Shown here in pieces: positions 7,905-14,444 of a DNA stretch of 14,723 nt. Source of the stretch: Chrysochromulina tobinii (lineage: Eukaryota; Haptophyta; Prymnesiales; Chrysochromulinaceae); the NCBI GenBank assembly GCA_001275005.1, contig JWZX01000384.1:1-14723 (forward strand), in the 5' to 3' direction. The position numbers and the translations under genes are program-made. The notes under the pieces are model-generated. The model was not told where the DNA came from. It saw only the letters and a list, made by a program, of their open reading frames with translations, and did not search any database. How positions within the stretch are numbered: position 1 is the first letter of the stretch; each line of letters starts with the position of its first letter.

Positions 7905-9035
7905 GTGCACGCGCCCTCTTCGACGACAGTCGCATGCAGTGCTGCGGCGAGCCACGCCCAGTCGAGTGCGCGCGCCAATCTATTCTCGTCCGTGCAGCGC
8001 AGCGGCGGCGGAAGCGCCGGCCGGCCTCTTGCGCAGCGCACGATTGTCATCGTCGGCGACGACGCGTGCGCGCGCGAACGCCTGGTGGCCAAGGCCAAGA
8101 GCCTCGGCGCGCAGGTGGCGGAGTTGCGTGTGCTGACAGGGTCTGGGTACCGCCCGCCCGAGCCGCAGCCGGTGCCAAGCCACTGCAGCGCAGCCATTTT
8201 TGCCGACGAAAGCGCGCTGCGTGCTTCGTTCGAGTGCCTGGCGGTGCTCGCGGCGGGGCTGGTGCCGCTTCGCGCCACTTTCCTCGACAGCGTGCAGCCG
8301 TTGAGTATCGTCTCCGCCAGCAAGCATGCGCGCCCCTCATTTATGGCCGAGCACGCGTGGCAGTCGCATCACCTGACAAGCGCTGCGCACGCGCACGAGC
8401 GTGAGCTCACGAGCGCCCTGCTCGCCGTAGGCGCAAGGCGCTCTGCCTCTGCCCAGCGGGACCGGCTCTGGGAGGGCTGGCGCGTTCACGTGCACCCATC
8501 TGCGTACATCGACGAGGCTGAGAGTCCGGGCGATGACGCTGGCAGCGGGGCGGCGTGGGCGGCAGCAGGCAGCTGTCGGCTCGACGAGGGCGAGCTCTGC
8601 GCGCTGCTGCTTTCGGGCGGTGCCACGATCGTCGAGGGCGCTGCGGCGGCGACGGATGCGGACCTCGTGCTCACGGGCCGTCACGGCGCGGACGACGACG
8701 CGCTGCCGCGCAGCGCGCCGTGTGTCCCCCTATCGGTGCTCATGCGCTGCGCACGTGGCGAGCTCGAATGCTCCTCGACTGATGCGCTCATTAGAGAGGC
8801 TGCACGGCTGCTGCCGCCGCCGCGAGGGCACCCAGAGGCCATGCTGCCTGCGGCCGCTACGCGCGGCATAGGTGGGGGGTTCGGGGGCGGCGGATCTGGA
8901 GGTGGAGCTGGCGGAGGTGGCGCCCATGAGCCAAGCAAGCGACGCACGAGGCACAGTGGCACTGGAGCCGAGCGGCCAATGACGTCTGGCGGCGCTGGAC
9001 CAGCGGCGGCCAACAAGCGGCAGCGTGCGCTCTGA
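4691..9035 (+). CDS. Multi-BRCT protein, TopBP1/Dpb11-like, with polyglutamine tract
   Basis: A large protein of about 1,400 residues. The N-terminal frame (ATG 4691) holds three BRCT repeats: residues 5-75, 88-168 and 184-270, each with the conserved late Trp (W68, W160, W261). The first two keep probable phosphate-pocket residues (S11-G12 with K52; T97-G98 with K140), as in TopBP1/Dpb11 phosphopeptide-binding repeats. The reading then moves to another frame between about 5560 and 5710, by a small intron or an indel. Downstream come BRCT-like units at about 5915-6270 and 6330-6570, a long Pro/Ser/Ala-rich linker (6600-7820), 26 glutamines, and a C-terminal degenerate pair (about 8035-8340 and 8460-8770). 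A Gly-rich tail ends in basic patches KRRTR and NKRQR, probable nuclear localisation signals. The family acts as a phospho-dependent scaffold in replication initiation and ATR checkpoint signalling. Stop TGA 9033-9035. A two-gene alternative (second start ATG 5703) is possible but less likely. Confidence 0.75.
5611..5674 (+). other. Candidate intron (or indel) joining the two BRCT-gene frames
   Basis: BRCT repeats continue from one frame into another, so a frame change must occur in the linker. Two GT-AG removals give the right phase. One is 5611-5674 (64 bp; donor GTACGG, acceptor GGGCAG). The other is 5616-5694 (79 bp; donor GTAACG, acceptor ACGAG). Both are close in size to the 77-bp intron of the light-harvesting gene. 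A 1-2 base sequencing error near the GGC-rich stretch at 5704-5750 would have the same effect. The sequence alone does not decide. Confidence 0.45.
5720..5743 (+). repeat. 12-bp tandem repeat beside a GGC microsatellite, in coding DNA
   Basis: GGCAGCGGCGAC is repeated at 5720-5731 and 5732-5743, directly after a (GGC)n run from about 5705. In the downstream frame it encodes an Ala/Thr-rich stretch; in the upstream frame a Gly/Ser/Asp stretch. It lies at the frame switch of the BRCT gene, where slippage could produce length differences. Confidence 0.75.
6130..6153 (+). repeat. 12-bp in-frame tandem duplication in the BRCT gene
   Basis: GTCAGCACGGCA occurs twice in a row at 6130-6141 and 6142-6153. 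It encodes a duplicated GQHGSQHGS stretch in an insertion inside the fourth BRCT-like unit. In-frame length change suggests replication slippage tolerated in a surface loop. Confidence 0.75.
7824..7901 (+). repeat. Pure (CAG)26 trinucleotide repeat encoding polyglutamine
   Basis: Twenty-six uninterrupted CAG codons are in frame with the BRCT protein and followed by CAT. They encode 26 glutamines between the proline-rich linker and the C-terminal BRCT pair. Lack of CAA interruptions means the tract is prone to expansion and contraction. In animals PTIP/PAXIP1 also has a Q-rich region between BRCT repeats, so the arrangement is reminiscent of it, perhaps by convergence. Confidence 0.97.
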
Positions 9036-9809
9036 GGGACGGCGCGCGAGAGAGGCACATCGGGAGTCGTCGCTGAAGTCGTCGCACGTCGGTGGCCTGC
9101 ACAGAGGCCGCGCGAGGCGAATCTGAAAGCTACCGGTGCGAATCCGCGGAATCTGCGGACTGCGAAGGGCTGAAACTGGTCCCCGGGGATCGCCATGGCC
9201 GGGGCCGTGCCACTGCCGGGGCTTGTTGCAACTCCGCTGGGCCAGGGGTGCTCCTCCGCACTCCGCACTCATTGCCGTTACTGTTTTGCGTTGTCTTTCG
9301 GAGTATGCGTTTTCCCGGACTCGCTTTTCTATCCTTGGTTCCTTCCATTCCGTTAGGCCTTTGTCCGCGCCGGGCCAAGAACCGCGACGTCCCGACTCCC
9401 CGCACCCCGGTGCCCGGGCGACCAGGTATTCGATTGGCTATTCGCCTATTGCGCGGCGCGGAGACGCCGGAACGCCTAGAACGCCCGCGCCCCGCGGCGC
9501 GGCGACGCAACGGGCCGGGACCGGGAGACGACGCGACCGGACCGAGATCTATGAGCACTGAGGCCTGTCCCGGCCGCGGACAAAAAGTAATTATCCAACG
9601 TGAGCGTTATACCATAGTAATACCATTACTCACTTCTCAGAGGAGCGCTCACTCCAGTGGCCCAGGCTGACGGCGGATCCGATAAGTCAACCGAATGTTA
9701 CCCGCGCACAGAACTCTAGCATAGAACGCGTGTTTGGCGTGGAGCCTACGGTAAGGCTAAGGGGCGCGGTGCCCAGTTCTGCACGTGGTGTCTGCCTGTG
9801 ACCCCCCTT
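9036..9809. other. Convergent intergenic spacer with GC island and AT-rich hairpin segment
   Basis: These 774 bp separate the 3' ends of the BRCT and glycosyltransferase genes. No convincing gene is present: overlapping frames on both strands at about 9130-9670 encode Arg/Gly/Pro-rich sequence typical of GC-rich noncoding DNA. A GC-rich block covers about 9380-9540 (row 9481-9540 is 51/60 G+C), followed by a relatively AT-rich stretch at 9581-9635 containing a short inverted repeat. A T-rich pyrimidine zone lies at 9280-9365. I found no tRNA-like fold. 3' UTRs are expected at both ends. Confidence 0.6.
9616..9630. repeat. Perfect 6-bp inverted repeat with 3-nt loop
   Basis: AGTAAT-ACC-ATTACT forms a perfect short hairpin. 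It lies in the AT-rich part of the convergent spacer, within a second imperfect pairing (GTGAG at 9600-9604 with CTCAC at 9629-9633). A further AGTAAT copy is at 9586-9591. Function unknown; it could mark a 3'-end processing region or be chance. Confidence 0.5.
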
Positions 9810-11084
9810 TTAGCTTGAAAGCACGCGTTCAGCTCTCGAGTCTCGGAGCACTTGTGGCACGGCGCATCCGGCTCGTTGCAACGCCACTGGCTGGTACGGA
9901 CGCCCGCGCCGGGCGCTAGCGTCCAGCTCGGCGCAGTCAGCGTACACGCATGGCCGACCAAGCTCACACATGGTGCCCGGTCGGAGCGGCACACACGCGC
10001 GATCGCAGCCGCCCTCGTGCGGGTCGAAGGAGGCGTCGCAGCGCGTGTCGTCTGAGTTGAGGAACCAGAGGCCATCGTACACGAGCTTCGCCTTCTTGCT
10101 GTGCCTGGCCCAGTTCATGTGGACGATGAAGGCAACCGCCTTGCTCGAGAGGCTATGGCTCCAAACAAGGCCAGTCGGGAATAATGTCTGGTTGAGCTTG
10201 GGCGCCATCACTCTCAAGCCCTTGCGTCGCTTGCGACCGTCGCGAAGCACGTCGTTCAAGCAATGCTGATCTTCGAACATGGTGTTGGAGTTGTTCACTT
10301 TCGAGAAGAACCTGCGTAAGAGCGCATCGAACAGCGCTACCGTGCGGTTGCTGGCTCGCACGTAGTAAAAGCCTCCATTATTTCCAAACACTCCTTCACT
10401 CTGCACGAGCATGTCGGAGTCGCGGTACGTTGCCGTGTGTCCACTCGGCCGAACCAGAATGGGTTTCTCGAAGAGGGGCAGGGGATTACGCAGGATGACC
10501 ACATCAACATCGCAATGGAGGATGTTGAAACCCGCCGCCAGCAAGAGGCGTAACCAGCCGACGCGGTGACACATGATGGCGTTGAACAGCCGGCTGCGAT
10601 ACACAGCCGCGTTCCCTATGCCACTTTGAGCACCTTGGCTCGTTTGCTTTGCAACCGTTCTGTTCGTTTCTGGTCGCGAACCAAACGTGGAGTTGGACCC
10701 GTGGACCGCCGCTTCAAAGTGGTGGTATGGGCTGACGCAAGCAGCCGCGTGCCGCGTGTCGTTCAGCCCAAAATCATGAGCAAGCTGTTGGCACACGATC
10801 TCGTCGAATGATATGACGAACCAGTGATGCATGCCGGAACGGTCCACAGAACACAACAGGTTCTTGAGCATGGGCAGCATTCGAGCGTTTCCAAACAGCG
10901 GCATGACAGTGCGCTCATCGCGCCGCACCAGCGCCGTCCTCGCTGCGCGGTCAAGTACCTGCGATTGCGAGCTCCCACTGGGCACCTCGCCAGGCATTGG
11001 CGGCCACTGCGCGGAAATCGGCATATTAGATCGGCACGAACAGCGCACGTTTCGACTACGTGCGACGGTCCGCGAAGCTTGCAT
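9810..11084 (-). CDS. GT77-like glycosyltransferase (nucleotide-diphospho-sugar transferase family)
   Basis: A 424-residue protein from ATG 11084; an in-frame TTG three codons upstream is not used. The core carries a DVDVV motif with D192-x-D194, the DxD metal/nucleotide-sugar site, in an ILHCDVDVVILRNP context typical of GT77-type transferases. Downstream are a GGFYYVRAS-like strand (near 237) and an EDQHCLND segment (near 271), matching the conserved DQ..LN part of this family. Several N-x-S/T sequons are present. The family adds sugars such as arabinose, xylose or galactose to glycans in the Golgi; the donor and acceptor here cannot be told. No N-terminal membrane anchor or signal peptide is visible, so an upstream exon may be missing. 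The Cys-rich C-terminus is ambiguous because splicing 9947-9887 would give a different Cys-rich ending. Stop TAA (9812-9810). Confidence 0.8.
   Translation of the reverse strand: MQASRTVARSRNVRCSCRSNMPISAQWPPMPGEVPSGSSQSQVLDRAARTALVRRDERTVMPLFGNARMLPMLKNLLCSVDRSGMHHWFVISFDEIVCQQLAHDFGLNDTRHAAACVSPYHHFEAAVHGSNSTFGSRPETNRTVAKQTSQGAQSGIGNAAVYRSRLFNAIMCHRVGWLRLLLAAGFNILHCDVDVVILRNPLPLFEKPILVRPSGHTATYRDSDMLVQSEGVFGNNGGFYYVRASNRTVALFDALLRRFFSKVNNSNTMFEDQHCLNDVLRDGRKRRKGLRVMAPKLNQTLFPTGLVWSHSLSSKAVAFIVHMNWARHSKKAKLVYDGLWFLNSDDTRCDASFDPHEGGCDRACVPLRPGTMCELGRPCVYADCAELDASARRGRPYQPVALQRAGCAVPQVLRDSRAERVLSS
9887..9947 (-). other. Possible alternative intron near the 3' end of the glycosyltransferase gene
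   Basis: On the minus strand a 61-bp segment begins GTGTAC and ends CAGCCAG. Removing it joins GRPC to WRCNEPDAPCHKC and continues to a TAG stop near 9746. The alternative tail continues the spaced-cysteine pattern of the preceding residues, while the unspliced tail does so less clearly. Both readings are open, so this is only a candidate. Confidence 0.3.
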
Positions 11085-11213
11085 AGGCTCCAACCGCCCG
11101 AGGAGACCTGGAATTTCGGAACGTAACTTCTGGCAATCGGGCAGACGTTACAGTTGACGAAACGCGAATTGCGCTGCGCGTTTTCTCGTGTGAGTCTCTC
11201 TAAGGCCGAAAAC
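11085..11213. promoter_or_regulatory. Divergent promoter region (glycosyltransferase / Lys-rich protein)
   Basis: These 129 bp separate the two divergent ATG codons. An inverted repeat AAACGCG (11160-11166) / CGCGTTT (11177-11183) with a 10-bp spacer lies near the middle and is the most distinctive element. A weaker GTAAC...GTTAC pair is found around 11123-11151. The symmetry would suit a factor acting in both directions. No TATA box is seen. Promoter function is inferred from position. Confidence 0.45.
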
Positions 11214-11849
11214 ATGCCGGCGACCGCCGGACGCGTCAAGATGCCCGCCAATAATCGCATGCAAACGTCAGCGTCGCTCAACACGCACAGCATCTGGCAA
11301 AATGCGATCGGTTATGATCCGTACGCTGCAGAGCAGAAAGCTGCCGAGACAAGTGTGAGCGTAGAGGCAGCAACCTCTGCACAAGACAATATGAAGGCAC
11401 TGCTCGAACTCGCCAAGAGCAATCGTGCTGCCATGGAGGAGGAGAAAGGCAGTTGGCGCGGTGCCAGTCAGCTGCGTGGCGGATGGGCGGGCGGTCGAGA
11501 TCTTGGCGTGGTTCCTTCTTCTGAGCTGTCCTCATCAAGGACGGGACACAACGACAAAGGCGGAGATGACATGCCGTCCTCGACGTCGAGCTTCGAATCG
11601 GATCGGGAGGAGGATCCCAATCGTGCAGTGCGCCCAGATGGAGGCGCTTCGAGCTCCGCAGCAGCTGCCAACAGCGGCGGCAAGAAGCGCTCCCGCGAGG
11701 AGAGCGAGGGCGAGAGCCGAGTAAAAAAGGGCAAGGGCAAGCACAAAAAAGATAAGCATAAGCACCACAAGAAGGACAAGCACAAGCACAAGGACGAATA
11801 CGGCGTGGAGAAGAAAAAGCACAAGCACCGACACCGGGACTCGGATTAG
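11214..11849 (+). CDS. Lysine/histidine-rich hypothetical nuclear-type protein
   Basis: I do not recognise a named family. From ATG 11214 it encodes 211 residues; earlier in-frame starts are non-ATG, and further ATGs at 11241 and nearby are possible. The N-terminal third contains the segment SIWQNAIGYDPYAAEQKAAE (about residues 26-45) followed by a short predicted helix, which looks like the only potentially conserved part. The middle (about 75-155) is Ser/Gly/Asp-rich and probably disordered. From residue 157 on, the sequence is a highly charged tail: a KKRSREES segment with acidic patches, then repeated KHK/KDKHKH units ending in RHRDSD. Such tails are common in nuclear, nucleolar and splicing-associated proteins, so nuclear location is inferred. 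Stop TAG 11847-11849. It is divergent from the glycosyltransferase gene. Confidence 0.7.
   Translation: MPATAGRVKMPANNRMQTSASLNTHSIWQNAIGYDPYAAEQKAAETSVSVEAATSAQDNMKALLELAKSNRAAMEEEKGSWRGASQLRGGWAGGRDLGVVPSSELSSSRTGHNDKGGDDMPSSTSSFESDREEDPNRAVRPDGGASSSAAAANSGGKKRSREESEGESRVKKGKGKHKKDKHKHHKKDKHKHKDEYGVEKKKHKHRHRDSD
11731..11840 (+). repeat. Lys/His-rich low-complexity coding repeat
   Basis: Degenerate AAGCAC / AAGGACAAGCAC units encode alternating Lys, His and Asp in the C-terminal tail of the upstream-described protein. The units are imperfect, so this is an old or selected low-complexity region, not a fresh microsatellite. Confidence 0.75.
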
Positions 11850-12545
11850 CGAAAGCATCTGGGACACGTGGAACGCCTCGACGTGTCGAGGGGTGTGGAT
11901 CACGCGAGACGCGAGCCTGATGTGGGACAGGGAAGACGAGGAGTTGAGGGGCCGCCCGCAAGCTTATATCGCTTCGACAGACCATCCCTTGCCACGGAGA
12001 TCTGATCACGCCCATTATTCAAGGGGGGAGAAATGTTCTTAATTATAATATAAGAGACGTATCGTATACGACGTCCGGCGGACCGCCCGGCGGCCGGCGC
12101 GGGGCGAGCGCCGCCGCCGGGGTCGTCGCGCGCGCGGCGCGGGGGCCGGGGCGTCGGCAGTTCGCGGGCCCACCGCCGCCGGCCGTCGCGCGTCGGACGG
12201 CGTGGTCGTCAGCCGGTCGCCGGTTTCACAGCGCGCGGGTCACGAGAGCCGGCGCGCAAGGTGGCCGGGGCGTGTGCGTCGACCCGCGAGCGCGGCAGCC
12301 GCGTCGCTCGCGTCTCGCGCGCCCCGCTCGTAGCGCTTCACCGTACGAGGCGGTCCCGCACGGCACCGCCGCACGCGCGTGCCGTGGACAGTCACGCGCG
12401 GGACGCGCCGCTCATCCACCGGACACGCGCTCCGGGGGAGTATCGCCGCTTCGCGCGGCGTTCTTCACACGAGGCGCGTCACGCAGCCGCACACCGGAGC
12501 CCACACCACTGCACGGCGCTACAGGACAATCTTATTAACACGAGA
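11850..12545. other. Convergent intergenic spacer with an abrupt AT-to-GC boundary
   Basis: These 696 bp separate the 3' ends of the Lys-rich and Afi1/DENN genes. Row 12001-12060 is only 22/60 G+C and includes TTAATTATAATATAAG at about 12039-12054. The next two 60-bp rows are 50/60 and 53/60 G+C. GC-rich, CpG-dense sequence continues to about 12500, then an AT-richer stretch (CTTATTAACA) adjoins the Afi1 stop. Two overlapping plus-strand frames (12261-12551, 12272-12538) encode Arg/Ala/His-rich sequence without any domain and are rejected. No RNA gene recognised. Confidence 0.6.
12055..12076. repeat. Imperfect palindrome at the AT/GC boundary
   Basis: A perfect 10-bp palindrome TCGTATACGA (12062-12071) is flanked by GACG on the left and CGTC on the right with a 2-nt asymmetry, giving a stem of up to nine pairs. 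It sits exactly where composition switches from AT-rich to GC-rich, just after a TATA-like AT run. Function unknown. Confidence 0.5.
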
Positions 12546-14444
12546 TCATGAAAAGCCAAAGGGGCGATCGGGCTTCTCCTGCTGCGACAAGCCTAGGAGC
12601 AAAAAGGAGTTGAGGCCGCTCATGAGCGGGTTGGCTGCCTTGTGCTCACCGATGGCACGCAGCAGCGACGCTGCCAGGTTGCGCACGGACGCATTGGGAT
12701 GGAAAAGTGCGGTAGCAACAGGTGAGAGGCAGCCAAGTGGCGACGAACCAGGTAGTCTCGAGAGGAGCTGCTCGAGGCGCGCCTCGTCGGCCACAAACGA
12801 GTGCACGCTCGAGAAGATGTGCTCGAGCTCCTTGTCGGTCATGCACGAGGCGGAGCGCAGTTGCTCAAGGAAAAGCATCACCATCTCGTCAGACGGGCTG
12901 CCCGCCTGCCGGTCCATCACCGCGGTGCTTCCTCGCAGCTGCTCGCACCGCAGCTGCTGTGCGTGCTCCTGGAAGCACGCACGCAGCCAATGCTCGGAGT
13001 ACCGCGCATCCAGACCGGTGCTCACCTGCTCGTAGAGGTCCTCGTCGAGCTCGCTCAGGCGCGGGGGCTCGGCTGCGCACTTGCGCCCATGGGGGCCTAC
13101 TGAGGAGACGAGCACGCGGCCCGAATCGAGGTCGCACAACACGTCCCACCACTCGGGGTGCGATGCGAAGATTGGGTTGGTGCTGCCTGCGATGAAGCCC
13201 TCGATTTTGAGGAAGTCGAGATTGGTGAGTGACACGAACGGGTAACAGCGCTCGAGCAGGCCAGTCAACGGAGGGCACACGAGAAGCGGCAACGAGAGCA
13301 CGGCGAGGCACACAATCTCCGCAGGTTGCGAGTGACCCAGGAAGAGCACCCGCTTCTTGTTGAGAACCGCGTGAAAGATGCAGATGAGCGCCGTTCGAAA
13401 GCGCCGGAGCAGCTCCGTCACCGAGGCGTCGGCGATCTCCTCTGGCTGGAGCATCAAGGGCACGCGCAGCGGGACACGTGCGCCGCTTCTGGGCGGAAAT
13501 TGCACGTGACCCAAGAGCGTGAGCTCTTTTTGTGCTGAGCCCTGCGCCAACATTTTGTGATGCACCCGCCGCTGCATGTCGCTCACAGGCGGCAGCGCGG
13601 AGACAGACAGCGCATTGAGCTCATCGTACAGGTAGCGGCACTGCTGCTCGAGCGTCTCGGAGTACTCTCCGAGCCCCGTCGACAGCATAAACATGCGGTC
13701 AACCGCCAGCACTAGTACCGGCTTCCACACGTGAATGAATTGGAAGCGCGAACACACTGCGAGAGCCTTGACTTGGGCGCCGCGTCGAACCGTCGCGTCG
13801 CGCCGGCTGGACACGTGGTTGAGGCACCACAGCAACGGCTGCGGTGCCGCGGAGGCAGCAGCGAGCGTCTCGATAGCAACGCGGAACTCCTCTTGATCCT
13901 CAGCTGCGAGGAAATGAATGCCGAGGGCCGCGCCCTCGAGCGAATACATGGACGCAAAGTCGGGCTGCAGCGCTGCATACTGGAGCTCTTCGTGGTGCAC
14001 GAACCGCAGCGTCTGGCCGTCTCCGAGGTCAATCACAAGGAAGAGCGGCGTGGGCATCGTTCCGCCGAGCTCTAGCGAGATTGTGTCTGGGCTGTCTTGC
14101 TCGGGGTTGGGGCTCGGGCTCCTGATGATCTCCCAGGCGCCTTGCTCTTCCGCGTTCGGGTCGTCATTGTACCGGTATGCGTGCACTGTCCACCGCTTCC
14201 TCAGGAGTTCAGTGGTGGGCTTCGCCGACGATGCCGTGATTGATGGCATGTCAGCAGAGCCACCCAGCATGAACACAGTCCAGTCCTCGAAGTGATTGTG
14301 CGCACCCTCGGGCAGCATGAGCTCCGCGAGCAGGTGTTTGTCACCGACGTCCCGGGGGTACTGAATGCGGCAAACGGAGCCCTTGTCTATGTCAAACTCG
14401 GCCATCATCACCGCTTCCACCATCACTGCTCCTCCTTCGGCCAT
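12546..14444 (-). CDS. Afi1-type DENN-domain protein
   Basis: A 632-residue intronless protein. Residues 14-60 match the N-terminal Afi1 docking (longin-like) domain: AEFDIDKGSVCRIQYP, then LLAELMLPEGAH and EDWTVF. Residues 226-250 (KALAVCSRFQFIHVWKPVL type) begin the DENN core. Residues 366-445 hold the FLGHSQPA segment, a VSL-x-NLDFL stretch, and EGFIAGSTNPIF followed by WWDVLCDL-x-SGRV, typical of the Afi1/SPA branch. The C-terminal 50 residues form a helical region ending in a GLNSFLLLG stretch, as in relatives. In yeast, Afi1 binds the GTPase Arf3 and helps polarise it at the plasma membrane; DENN domains generally act on Rab GTPases. The partner here is unknown. The start is ATG 14444 (in-frame ATGs at codons 8, 13 and 14 are alternatives); the stop is TGA 12548-12546. 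Confidence 0.87.
   Translation of the reverse strand: MAEGGAVMVEAVMMAEFDIDKGSVCRIQYPRDVGDKHLLAELMLPEGAHNHFEDWTVFMLGGSADMPSITASSAKPTTELLRKRWTVHAYRYNDDPNAEEQGAWEIIRSPSPNPEQDSPDTISLELGGTMPTPLFLVIDLGDGQTLRFVHHEELQYAALQPDFASMYSLEGAALGIHFLAAEDQEEFRVAIETLAAASAAPQPLLWCLNHVSSRRDATVRRGAQVKALAVCSRFQFIHVWKPVLVLAVDRMFMLSTGLGEYSETLEQQCRYLYDELNALSVSALPPVSDMQRRVHHKMLAQGSAQKELTLLGHVQFPPRSGARVPLRVPLMLQPEEIADASVTELLRRFRTALICIFHAVLNKKRVLFLGHSQPAEIVCLAVLSLPLLVCPPLTGLLERCYPFVSLTNLDFLKIEGFIAGSTNPIFASHPEWWDVLCDLDSGRVLVSSVGPHGRKCAAEPPRLSELDEDLYEQVSTGLDARYSEHWLRACFQEHAQQLRCEQLRGSTAVMDRQAGSPSDEMVMLFLEQLRSASCMTDKELEHIFSSVHSFVADEARLEQLLSRLPGSSPLGCLSPVATALFHPNASVRNLAASLLRAIGEHKAANPLMSGLNSFLLLGLSQQEKPDRPFGFS

Noticed and set aside
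6381-7935. Long minus-strand open frames (6381-7283, 7198-7935) antisense to the BRCT gene linker and polyQ
   Set aside because: Low-complexity Arg/Gly/Ala sequence including an alanine run that is simply the reverse of the CAG repeat; no domain or independent support.
9125-9150. Possible tRNA T-arm (GGTGCGAATCC near 9135)
   Set aside because: The flanking bases do not form the 5-bp T stem and no acceptor, D or anticodon arms can be found around it.
9092-9670. Overlapping frames on both strands in the second convergent spacer
   Set aside because: Several frames are open at once on both strands over the same GC-rich block, with Arg/Pro/Gly-rich translations, which indicates bias and not coding.
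10763-11293. 176-codon minus-strand frame overlapping the glycosyltransferase start and the Lys-rich gene
   Set aside because: Different frame from the conserved GT77 core, Cys/Arg-rich translation, and it crosses into the coding region of the opposite-strand gene. It does not supply the missing membrane anchor.
12261-13035. Plus-strand frames 12261-12551 and 12379-13035
   Set aside because: Arg/His/Ala- or Ser/Arg-rich without domains; the second runs antisense through the clear Afi1/DENN coding region.
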